Source: Lutibacter sp. UBA4458
GTDB taxonomy: Bacteria; Bacteroidota; Bacteroidia; Flavobacteriales; Flavobacteriaceae
Length of the DNA stretch: 5,543 bases
NCBI GenBank assembly: GCA_002390165.1
Contig: DGOU01000008.1
Coordinates: 1-5,543 of the forward strand
Reading direction: 5' to 3'
Numbering within the stretch: position 1 is the first letter of the stretch; each line of letters begins with the position of its first letter. The notes under the pieces are model-generated. The model was not told where the DNA came from, ran no database searches, and saw nothing but the letters and a program-made list of their open reading frames with translations. The position numbers and the translations under genes were made by a program. Of this stretch, positions 1-5,543 are shown piece by piece.

Positions 1-380
1 GCTTTTACTGTAGATACAGCTACTGGCGTTTTTCTGTCAATTGCAAAAGAAGTTTGTGTAATTACAATTTCATCTAATGCTTCTGCAGAAGGTTTTAAGG
101 CTATAGAGCCAAAATCTTTACTTCCATTAAACGAAAGATTTTTAGTTTCATATCCAACAAATGAAACTGCAATAGTACCATTAGAAACTTTAGTTTCAAA
201 TGTGAATTTTCCATCAAAATCTGATGAAGCTCCGCTTGCAGCACCTTGAAGAACTACAGAGGCTCCTGGTAATGGTTGATTTGTTTCATCAACGATAGTA
301 CCAGTAAGTTTGGTTTGACCAAAAATGATAGAAGTAGAAACTAAAAGTACTACTACTAACCAATTTTTTAAATTTCTCAT
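1..380 (-). CDS. TonB-dependent outer-membrane receptor, N-terminal part (runs off the left edge)
   Basis: I translated this by hand from the ATG at 380-378; 126 complete codons are present before the window ends. Residues 1-21 form a signal peptide (MRNLKNWLVVVLLVSTSIIFG, cleavage probably just before or after G21). Residues about 24-97 match the carboxypeptidase-like regulatory domain that precedes the plug in SusC/RagA-type receptors, with GTIVDETNQPLPGASV, SSDFDGKFTF and VSFVGYET. ALDEIVIT at 101-108 looks like a TonB-box region, followed by the start of a plug (RKTPVAVSTVKA). Such receptors import large or scarce substrates across the outer membrane using TonB energy. The substrate cannot be told from this part, and whether a SusD partner follows lies outside the window. 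An in-frame TAA at 390-392 rules out a longer start. A strong terminator separates it from pgi, so it should have its own promoter. The family is confident; the subtype is not. Confidence 0.9.
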   Translation of the reverse strand, partial: MRNLKNWLVVVLLVSTSIIFGQTKLTGTIVDETNQPLPGASVVLQGAASGASSDFDGKFTFETKVSNGTIAVSFVGYETKNLSFNGSKDFGSIALKPSAEALDEIVITQTSFAIDRKTPVAVSTVK

Positions 381-410
381 TGTGTAATTTTAATTTGAAT
401 TAATGTTGTG

Positions 411-423
411 CAAAAATGCAATT
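411..423 (-). promoter_or_regulatory. Candidate promoter -7 region for the TonB-dependent receptor gene
   Basis: On the minus strand this reads AATTGCATTTTTG. Its last eight bases, CATTTTTG (418-411), match the Bacteroidota -7 consensus TAnnTTTG at all defined positions except the first. It lies 30 bases upstream of the receptor ATG, which leaves room for a short leader. The same block occurs upstream of the M23 gene (one difference) and, less exactly, upstream of DUF3108. I see no convincing TTTG or TTG -33 box at the usual 17-23 bp spacing, so the call is tentative. Confidence 0.35.
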
Positions 424-499
424 AATAAATGATTTGTGTTTTAATTAATTGTTAAATTTTAACAAAAAATTAAGACTTTTAAAAGTATTAAAAATCTTT

Positions 500-520
500 A
501 AAAAAACAGACCTTCTGTTT
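500..520 (-). terminator. Second, weaker hairpin behind the pgi terminator
   Basis: AAACAGA (504-510) and TCTGTTT (514-520) are perfect 7-bp arms around a 3-base loop. Read on the minus strand, the second arm runs straight into more T residues, giving seven T in a row over 506-500. It lies just downstream of the T tract of the main terminator, so it may act as a back-up that stops read-through from pgi towards the receptor gene. The stem is short and the region AT-rich, so it could also be inactive. Confidence 0.4.
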
Positions 521-523
521 GCT

Positions 524-564
524 AAAAAAAAATACTTTTATTAACAGATGTTAATAAAAGTATT
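524..564 (-). terminator. Intrinsic terminator of pgi
   Basis: AATACTTTTATTAA (531-544) and TTAATAAAAGTATT (551-564) are perfect 14-bp arms around the 6-base loop CAGATG (545-550). On the minus strand the second arm ends in TT and continues into seven more T residues (530-524), so the transcript would have a long stem followed by a nine-U tract. The hairpin begins 23 bases after the pgi stop codon. The plus-strand side has no T tract after the stem, so it should terminate only leftward transcription. The stem is almost entirely A-T, as usual for such a genome. Confidence 0.88.
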
Positions 565-587
565 TGGTTGCTTTGAATGAAGTAAAG

Positions 588-2159
588 TTATTGTTTTTTA
601 TATAATTTTTGAGCCAATTCCTTTCCTAGTTCTACGCCAAACTGATCAAAACTAAAAATGTTCCAGATTATGCCTTGTACAAATATTTTATGTTCATAAA
701 AAGCAATTAAACTTCCAAGGGTTTTTGGAGTTAATTTTTCAATTAAAATAGTAGTACTAGGTTTGTTTCCCTCAAAAACTTTAAATGGTATTAATTGATT
801 TACACCTTCTAAATTTCCTTGAATTTTTAAATCTAAATGAACTTCTTGCTTGGTTTTACCTTCTGCTAAAGCTTGTGTTTGTGCAAAAAAGTTTGCCATT
901 AATTTTTGATGATGTTCTTTATTACCATACAAAGATTGTTTGAAACCTATAAAATCCGCTGGAATTAACTTAGTACCTTGGTGAATTAACTGCATAAAGG
1001 CATGTTGCCCATTGGTACCTGTACTTCCCCAAATAATATTAGCAGTTTGGTAGTTTACACGATTTCCATTTCTATCTACACTTTTTCCGTTACTTTCCAT
1101 AATTGCTTGTTGCAAATACGCCGGTAACTTATTTAAGTATTGTGTATATGGTAAAATAACTTCTGTTTCAGCATTAAAAAAATTAGTGTACCAAACACCA
1201 ATTAAACTTGCAATTACTGGGGCGTTTTCTTTAAATGGTGTGTTTTTAAAATGTTCATCCATTTCATAAGCACCTTTTAATAACTCGTTAAAATTATCAA
1301 ATCCTATTGCTAGACAAATGGATAATCCAACAGCGCTCCATAAAGAAAATCGTCCACCAACCCAATTCCACATTGGAAAAATATTTTCTTCATCAATACC
1401 AAAATCACTAACTGCTTTAATATTTGTTGAAACGGCTACAAAGTGTTTTGCAACATCTTTTTCAGCGGCATTTTGTAAAAACCATTTTCTTATAGTTGTT
1501 GCATTGGTTAAGGTTTCTTGAGTTGTAAATGTTTTTGAAACAATAACAAATAAAGTAGTTTCTGGATTTAAACTTTTTATAACTTCTTGTACGTGATCTC
1601 CATCAATATTGGAAACAAAATGAGCATTTAAATTATTTTTATAAAATTTTAAAGATTCTACAACCATATCAGGTCCTAAATCGGATCCTCCTATACCAAT
1701 ATTTACAATGTCTGTTATAGACTTTCCTGTATAACCTTTCCAATCTCCTGAAATTACTTTTTCACTAAAACTTTTCATTTTAGTTAAAGTTTCTTTTATT
1801 TGAGGCACAATATTTTTACCATCTACTAAAATTTCAGAATTTGTAGGATTACGTAAAGCAGTATGTAAAACTGCTCTATTTTCAGTTTGATTTATTTTTT
1901 CACCTGAAAAATAAGCATCCATTGCATTTTTTAAATCACATTCTTCTGCTAATGCCAATAAGTTGGTTAGTGTTTTTTCTGTAATTCTGTTTTTAGAAAA
2001 GTCGAATTCAAAATCATTAAAATTTAATGTGAATTTAGTTTTTCTGTTTTCATCTAAATGAAATAAATCTTTAAGTTGACTATTTTTTACTTCATTAAAA
2101 TGATTGGTTAGGTTCTGCCAAGCTTTAGTCTCGGTTGGGTTTGTATTTTTTAAAGCCAT
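588..2159 (-). CDS. pgi: Glucose-6-phosphate isomerase
   Basis: This cytoplasmic enzyme interconverts glucose 6-phosphate and fructose 6-phosphate (EC 5.3.1.9), linking glycolysis, gluconeogenesis and the supply of fructose 6-phosphate for amino-sugar and cell-wall precursors. Seen in the 523 residues: the sugar-phosphate site [11 protein letters not shown] (153-163) and SKTFTTQET (208-216); the first family signature around [12 protein letters not shown] (267-278); the catalytic glutamate in MESNGKS (E355); the catalytic histidine in GTNGQHAF (H386); and the second signature [10 protein letters not shown] (504-513), ending in the catalytic lysine K513. All expected active-site residues are present, so the enzyme should be active. 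It is somewhat shorter than the roughly 549 residues of the E. coli enzyme, but no domain is missing. The start is ATG GCT TTA AAA. It lies 20 bp after the M23 gene with no terminator between, so it is probably co-transcribed with it; a strong terminator follows. Confidence 0.98.
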   Translation of the reverse strand: MALKNTNPTETKAWQNLTNHFNEVKNSQLKDLFHLDENRKTKFTLNFNDFEFDFSKNRITEKTLTNLLALAEECDLKNAMDAYFSGEKINQTENRAVLHTALRNPTNSEILVDGKNIVPQIKETLTKMKSFSEKVISGDWKGYTGKSITDIVNIGIGGSDLGPDMVVESLKFYKNNLNAHFVSNIDGDHVQEVIKSLNPETTLFVIVSKTFTTQETLTNATTIRKWFLQNAAEKDVAKHFVAVSTNIKAVSDFGIDEENIFPMWNWVGGRFSLWSAVGLSICLAIGFDNFNELLKGAYEMDEHFKNTPFKENAPVIASLIGVWYTNFFNAETEVILPYTQYLNKLPAYLQQAIMESNGKSVDRNGNRVNYQTANIIWGSTGTNGQHAFMQLIHQGTKLIPADFIGFKQSLYGNKEHHQKLMANFFAQTQALAEGKTKQEVHLDLKIQGNLEGVNQLIPFKVFEGNKPSTTILIEKLTPKTLGSLIAFYEHKIFVQGIIWNIFSFDQFGVELGKELAQKLYKKQ

Positions 2160-2179
2160 GTTTTATAATTTAATATTTT

Positions 2180-3403
2180 TTAATTAGAATATTTAATGAA
2201 ATCTAATTGTTGTTTTAATGGTTGAATAAATTTAAAATAGTTTGGTTTAACCTCTTTTTTCATAGGTTTTGCAGCAGGTAATTTTTGTTTCAGAGGATCT
2301 ACTTGTCTACCGTTTTTCCAAAAACGATAACAAACATGTGGTCCAGCTGTATTACCTGTCATTCCAATATAACCTATAATTTGTCCTTGTTTAACTACTT
2401 GCCCCACTTTAACAGCTCTTCTACTCATATGTAAATATTGAGTGCTATATGTACTATTATGTCGTACTTTCACATATTTTCCATTACCCCTGGTATAACT
2501 TGATGCAATTACAGTTCCACTAGCTGTGCTCATAATTGGTGTGCCAATTGGAGCGGCGAAATCGGTTCCTTTATGAGGCCTAATTTTATTTCCGTAAAAA
2601 GCAATTCTACGTCTAAGATTATATCTTGATGAAATCCGACTAAATTTTACAGGCATTTTTAAAAATTGCCGTCTTAAATTTGTCGCTTTATCGTCAAAAT
2701 AATCCGCAATATTTAGTATTGAATCCGCTACAAACTTAAAAGCATAAAAGGATTCTCCACTATGTTTAAAGTATGCAGCTTTTACTTCGCCAATACCAAC
2801 AGGAATAGTATCATTAATATATAACTGTTCATAGATTAGTTTGAATTTATCATTTTTTTGAAGTCTAGAAAAGTCAATGGTCCAAGCGTAAATATCATCT
2901 GCCATTTTTGAGGTTAAATAAGAACTTAATCCTTGATTGTCCATAGTTTCGGACAAAGAACTTTTAATGATTCCTGAAGCCGTTTTTATAACCGTTTTCA
3001 CCTTTTTTTTAGCATTATATGCAGAAATAATGGAGTCTTTAAAATTTATAACTGTATATCTAACTTTTGAAGGTTTATATATAAAAATTTGGGCTTTTTC
3101 AAGGGAATCTTTAGAAGCTAAAATGGTGTATGGCGTTCCACTTTTTATTCTTCTAACGTTAAAAGTATCTCTAATTTTATTTACAATTTCAAGTACTTTA
3201 GGATATTCTATATGATTTCTATCTAAAATTTCACTAAAATTTTCACCAGACTTAATAGTGTCATTTATAACTTTATAATTATTTAAAATGAATCCGTATT
3301 CTTTAATAATTTTAGGTTTAACTGGTGTTTTTACTACTTCTGGCTTTTCATTTTTACATGCAGTTAATGAGATAATTAGAAAGAAAATAAATATGTTTTT
3401 CAA
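2180..3403 (-). CDS. M23-family murein endopeptidase, lipoprotein, TTG start
   Basis: Predicted envelope lipoprotein that cuts peptidoglycan cross-links, allowing cell-wall growth or division. The start is TTG (3403-3401): the only in-frame option that keeps the signal peptide, with an in-frame stop at 3430-3428. Residues 1-15 are a lipoprotein signal with lipobox LTAC (C16), followed by a Lys/Pro-rich linker (17-34). Residues about 46-95 resemble the LysM/OapA-like domain of MepM/ShyA-type enzymes (SGENFSEIL, IKSGTPYTI). Residues about 140-225 resemble their middle domain (GIIKSSL, WTIDFSRLQKNDKFKLIYE). The catalytic M23 domain spans about 255-372 with HKGTD (H277, D281 as zinc ligands), QYLH (H325) and GPHVCYRFW (H356, C358). 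Canonical M23 enzymes have HxH where this has HxC, so one zinc ligand is a cysteine. A basic tail (373-407) follows. DUF3108 lies 55 bp upstream and pgi 20 bp downstream. The family is certain; exact bond specificity is inferred. Confidence 0.93.
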   Translation of the reverse strand: MKNIFIFFLIISLTACKNEKPEVVKTPVKPKIIKEYGFILNNYKVINDTIKSGENFSEILDRNHIEYPKVLEIVNKIRDTFNVRRIKSGTPYTILASKDSLEKAQIFIYKPSKVRYTVINFKDSIISAYNAKKKVKTVIKTASGIIKSSLSETMDNQGLSSYLTSKMADDIYAWTIDFSRLQKNDKFKLIYEQLYINDTIPVGIGEVKAAYFKHSGESFYAFKFVADSILNIADYFDDKATNLRRQFLKMPVKFSRISSRYNLRRRIAFYGNKIRPHKGTDFAAPIGTPIMSTASGTVIASSYTRGNGKYVKVRHNSTYSTQYLHMSRRAVKVGQVVKQGQIIGYIGMTGNTAGPHVCYRFWKNGRQVDPLKQKLPAAKPMKKEVKPNYFKFIQPLKQQLDFIKYSN

Positions 3404-3446
3404 AAGAGATATTTTACAAGTTAATTTTTAAAATAAAATGAAGATG

Positions 3447-3459
3447 CAAAAATACAATT
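3447..3459 (-). promoter_or_regulatory. Candidate internal promoter -7 region for the M23-pgi pair
   Basis: On the minus strand this reads AATTGTATTTTTG. TATTTTTG (3454-3447) is a perfect match to the Bacteroidota -7 consensus TAnnTTTG. It begins at the DUF3108 stop codon and ends 43 bases before the TTG start of the M23 gene. It differs at one base from the block upstream of the receptor gene. A TTTG lies upstream, but only 12 bp away, less than the usual spacing to a -33 box. If real, it would let M23 and pgi be expressed independently of DUF3108. Confidence 0.4.
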
Positions 3460-3466
3460 TAATTGT
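3454..3466. repeat. Small inverted repeat over the DUF3108 stop codon
   Basis: ACAATT and AATTGT flank a single T (ACAATTTAATTGT), a perfect 6-bp dyad. It covers the TAA of DUF3108 (3461-3459) and its left edge touches the -7 candidate of the M23 gene. That position would suit an operator, but such short AT-rich dyads arise readily by chance. Confidence 0.3.
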
Positions 3467-4259
3467 CAAAAATTATGTTAAAAGGATGTGCTAAACCTTT
3501 AAAAGAAACTAAATCTGCTCGCAGTGAGCCTACAGCAAGAGATGCTTTAATTTTAATAGGAATTTTATTTTCGTCAGCCGTTACCCAAACCGTTACACTT
3601 TCTTTAGCTTTAAAAACTCTACCAGCTTGAACTATTGGTCTGAATTTTAATGTTTTTATTTTTCCAAATTTTGTTCTTATAATCTCTTTTCCTAAAAAAC
3701 GAAGTTTAAAATTGTTTATTTCTTGATCAAAAAATAGTTTAATTTCAAATTCATCACCAATTTTTAAATCACTTAATTTTTTATTTCTTAAATAATATAA
3801 TGAGGAAAGCATGTCTTGTATATCTCCGCTTATTGGATATCTTTTAACGGTATTGTGTTTGTAATTTTTTACAATTGCCTCTTTTGATTCATGGTTAAAT
3901 TCTATTTCTTTATTTTTGGTGTAACCTCCTTCATTAATTTTTCGGATAAATAAAAATGGTTTTAATGTATTTTTATACATATAACTTTGGTAGTTATCTC
4001 TTACTTTAAAAAATAAACCAATTAAACCTGTGGTTTTTCCTTTGCCAACAATATGAAATGCTTCTTTTTTTTTGTAGGTAATTTCTTTTACTTCTATTGT
4101 AGAAAAACCAGCATTTAAAAAATTACTATAACTCATTTTAAAGCGAAGCCATTCTCCATCTTTAAAAGCCAATTTATCAGAAGAAATTGAATTTTGCTCG
4201 GTTTGACTAAATACAACTATGGTAAAAAAGAACAGAATATAAGGTAGTTTTTTTATCAT
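3459..4259 (-). CDS. DUF3108 domain protein, secreted, function unknown
   Basis: This 266-residue exported protein starts with a Sec signal peptide (MIKKLPYILFFFTIVVFS, cleavage probably before Q19). There is no lipobox and no further membrane segment, so it is expected in the periplasm or at the outer-membrane inner face. The mature part carries features I associate with the DUF3108 family: an opening DGEWLRFKMSYSNFLNAGFSTIEV (34-57), a strand-rich middle with KTTGLIGLFFKVRDNYQSY, a FRPIVQAGRVFKAKESVTVWVTADENKIPIKI stretch, and the closing AVGSLRADLVSF (243-254). The alternating pattern suggests a mainly beta fold. No catalytic motif is visible and the biochemical role is not known to me. 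The start is fixed: the codon just before ATG is an in-frame TAG. It lies between an hppD terminator and the M23 peptidase gene, which suggests an envelope-related role by association only. Confidence 0.85.
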   Translation of the reverse strand: MIKKLPYILFFFTIVVFSQTEQNSISSDKLAFKDGEWLRFKMSYSNFLNAGFSTIEVKEITYKKKEAFHIVGKGKTTGLIGLFFKVRDNYQSYMYKNTLKPFLFIRKINEGGYTKNKEIEFNHESKEAIVKNYKHNTVKRYPISGDIQDMLSSLYYLRNKKLSDLKIGDEFEIKLFFDQEINNFKLRFLGKEIIRTKFGKIKTLKFRPIVQAGRVFKAKESVTVWVTADENKIPIKIKASLAVGSLRADLVSFKGLAHPFNIIFDN

Positions 4260-4286
4260 CTATTTTAATTGAAAAGTTATATTACT

Positions 4287-4299
4287 AAAAATTACAATT
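4287..4299 (-). promoter_or_regulatory. Candidate promoter -7 region for the DUF3108 gene
   Basis: On the minus strand this reads AATTGTAATTTTT. TAATTTTT (4294-4287) matches the TAnnTTTG consensus except for the last base. It ends 27 bases before the DUF3108 ATG, and lies just after the hppD terminator, where a new promoter would be expected. A TTTG at 4310-4307 is 12 bp upstream, the same short spacing as at the M23 candidate. Weak on its own; supported mainly by position and by similarity to the other two sites. Confidence 0.3.
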
Positions 4300-4307
4300 A
4301 TTAAGCC

Positions 4308-4349
4308 AAAAATAATAAAAGCTTAACAAACGGAGTTAAGCTTTTATTA
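4308..4349 (-). terminator. Intrinsic terminator of hppD
   Basis: Perfect 15-bp arms at 4313-4327 and 4335-4349 (outer part TAATAAAAGCTTAAC against GTTAAGCTTTTATTA) enclose a 7-base loop (4328-4334). On the minus strand the stem is followed at once by five T residues (4312-4308). It starts 14 bases after the hppD stop codon and separates that gene from DUF3108. The plus-strand side is followed by AAATATG rather than a T run, so it should act only on leftward transcription. Confidence 0.87.
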
Positions 4350-4363
4350 AAATATGATTTTAT

Positions 4364-5518
4364 TTATAAAGTTCCTCTTTTCTCTTGTTCTGCTTCAATA
4401 GATTCAAAAAGTGCTTTAAAATTTCCTTTTCCAAACGATTGCGCTCCTTTTCGTTGAATTATTTCAAAAAACAAGGTTGGTCTATCCGAAACAGGTTTGG
4501 TAAATATTTGTAATAAGTAGCCTTCTTCATCTCTATCTACCAGAATTCCTAAATCTTTTAATTCGGCTAAATTCTCATCAATTTCTCCAACTCTGTCTAA
4601 AACCGTGTCGTAGTAACTTCCGGGAACGTATAAAAATTCAACGCCACGTTCTGTCATGGCTTTAACGGTTTCTAAAATATTATTAGTTGCCACAGCAATA
4701 TGTTGAACTCCAGGTCCATTATTAAACTCAAGATATTCTTCAATTTGTGATTTTTTAATTCCTTCGGCAGGTTCATTTATAGGAAATTTAACTCTACCAT
4801 TTCCGTTAGTCATAACTTTACTCATTAAGGCAGTAAATTGCGTAGAAATATCTTTGTCGTCAAAAGTTATTAAATTGGCGAATCCCATAATTTGATTATA
4901 AAATTTTGCCCAAACGTTCATTTCGTTCCAGCCAACGTTTCCTACCATATGGTCAATATATTTTAACCCTACACTTGTTGGGTTATATTTTGATTCCCAA
5001 TTTTTGAATTTAGGTAAAAACACACCTTGATAGTTTTTACGCTCAACAAATAAATGAATTGTATCGCCATAAGTGTGAATTCCTGAACGTACAATTTCTC
5101 CGTTTTCATCACTTTCTTTAGTTGGTTTTAAATAAGATTTAGCACCTCTTTTGGTGGTTTCTTTCCAAGCTTTTGTAGCATCTTCAACCCAAAGCGCAAC
5201 CACTTTTACACCATCACCATGTTTTTCTATATGCTCAAAAATTTCTTTATTGTTTGAATTTGGCATTGGAGTAGTTAGCACTAATCTAATTTTATCTTGC
5301 GCTAGCACATAACTTGTTCTATCTGTTAAGCCCGTTTCTAATCCGGCATATGCTAAAGATTGAAATCCGAAGGCAGTTTTATAATAAAGTGCAGCTTGTT
5401 TTGCATTTCCTACATAAAGCTCCACATAGTCCGTGCCTAATAAAGGTAAAAAGTCATCTGCACCTGGAAATATTTTTTCTAATCCGTAATTAAAATTTTG
5501 TATGTTTTTTAAACTCAT
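4364..5518 (-). CDS. hppD: 4-Hydroxyphenylpyruvate dioxygenase (HPPD)
   Basis: This cytoplasmic non-haem Fe(II) dioxygenase converts 4-hydroxyphenylpyruvate, CO2-releasing, to homogentisate in tyrosine catabolism (EC 1.13.11.27). The 384 residues hold two vicinal-oxygen-chelate domains. The N-terminal one (about 28-160) begins GTDYVELYVGNAKQAALYY. The catalytic one (about 184-355) has the three iron ligands H190 (YIDHMVGNV), H273 (GPGVQHIAVAT) and E352 (TLFFEIIQRKG). The substrate-site motif FPINEP (245-250), LLQIFTKP (335-342) and the gate helix FGKGNFKALFESIEAEQ (362-378) are typical of HPPD and argue against hydroxymandelate synthase. Length and ends are complete. ATG at 5518 is the only standard start in the visible in-frame stretch and fits flavobacterial homologues, as I recall them. 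A terminator follows, and homogentisate dioxygenase is not downstream; it could lie upstream, outside the window. Confidence 0.97.
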   Translation of the reverse strand: MSLKNIQNFNYGLEKIFPGADDFLPLLGTDYVELYVGNAKQAALYYKTAFGFQSLAYAGLETGLTDRTSYVLAQDKIRLVLTTPMPNSNNKEIFEHIEKHGDGVKVVALWVEDATKAWKETTKRGAKSYLKPTKESDENGEIVRSGIHTYGDTIHLFVERKNYQGVFLPKFKNWESKYNPTSVGLKYIDHMVGNVGWNEMNVWAKFYNQIMGFANLITFDDKDISTQFTALMSKVMTNGNGRVKFPINEPAEGIKKSQIEEYLEFNNGPGVQHIAVATNNILETVKAMTERGVEFLYVPGSYYDTVLDRVGEIDENLAELKDLGILVDRDEEGYLLQIFTKPVSDRPTLFFEIIQRKGAQSFGKGNFKALFESIEAEQEKRGTL

Positions 5519-5543
5519 AACTTCGTTATTTAATAAGCCAATT

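Noticed and set aside
475..486. Perfect palindrome ACTTTTAAAAGT in the gap between pgi and the receptor gene
   Set aside because: It is short, made almost only of A and T, has no loop for an RNA hairpin, and sits in a very AT-rich gap where such palindromes are expected by chance.
1318..1521. Open reading frame of 67 codons on the plus strand inside pgi
   Set aside because: It is antisense to the highly conserved core of pgi, resembles no family I know, and has no promoter-like sequence; it is a shadow of the real gene.
2937..3215. Open reading frame of 92 codons on the plus strand inside the M23 gene
   Set aside because: Its hydrophobic look comes from the complement of the charged and beta-rich M23 sequence. 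It is fully antisense to a well-supported gene and has no recognisable domain.
4300..5540. Shared octamer TTGGCTTA upstream of both hppD and DUF3108
   Set aside because: Only eight bases match, the distances to the start codons differ, and one copy lies in the tail of the hppD terminator; not enough for a regulatory call.
5526..5543. Possible tail of an upstream gene (minus-strand reading N-W-L-I-K-stop)
   Set aside because: Only six codons are visible and another frame also meets a stop there, so the frame cannot be decided from this window.
5519..5543. Possible N-terminal extension of hppD, since its frame stays open to the right edge
   Set aside because: The eight visible upstream codons include no ATG, GTG or TTG, and the protein from ATG 5518 already has the normal HPPD N-terminus.
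1..5543. Search for a new defence, mobile or RNA-based system
   Set aside because: Every long stretch is explained by five recognisable genes with normal spacing. I saw no transposase, integrase, terminal repeats, spaced direct repeats, tRNA or structured RNA.

Overview
The window is a very AT-rich, compact stretch of chromosome from a member of the Bacteroidota, most likely the family Flavobacteriaceae. This is inferred from four things. The cut gene at the left edge starts like a SusC/RagA-type TonB-dependent receptor, with a carboxypeptidase-like regulatory domain ahead of the plug. No Shine-Dalgarno-like leaders are seen. Several intergenic gaps carry matches to the Bacteroidota -7 promoter box (TAnnTTTG). 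The protein sequences, for example HPPD and the M23 peptidase with its GPHVCYRFW motif, have a flavobacterial style. No species can be named from this.

All five genes lie on the minus strand, so transcription runs from right to left. From the right edge they are: 4-hydroxyphenylpyruvate dioxygenase (hppD, 4364-5518); a strong intrinsic terminator (4313-4349 plus a U tract); a secreted DUF3108 protein of unknown function (3459-4259); an M23-family murein endopeptidase lipoprotein that starts at TTG (2180-3403); glucose-6-phosphate isomerase (pgi, 588-2159); a perfect 14-bp terminator followed by a second, weaker hairpin (500-564); and the first 126 codons of a TonB-dependent outer-membrane receptor (1-380), which runs off the left edge.

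The layout suggests three transcription units: hppD (probably with an upstream gene outside the window), DUF3108-M23-pgi, and the receptor. DUF3108 and the M23 peptidase are both exported envelope proteins. The M23 and pgi genes are only 20 bp apart with no terminator between them, so an envelope hydrolase and a glycolytic enzyme appear to be co-transcribed. HPPD belongs to tyrosine catabolism (4-hydroxyphenylpyruvate to homogentisate) and has no obvious functional link to the genes downstream of it.

This is mostly ordinary housekeeping chromosome. I see no mobile element, CRISPR array, RNA gene, defence system or clear sign of recent transfer. The points most worth checking are the His-to-Cys change at a predicted zinc-ligand position of the M23 peptidase, its TTG start, and a promoter-like 13-mer shared by three of the gene upstream regions. 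No stretch longer than about 210 bp lacks a gene.
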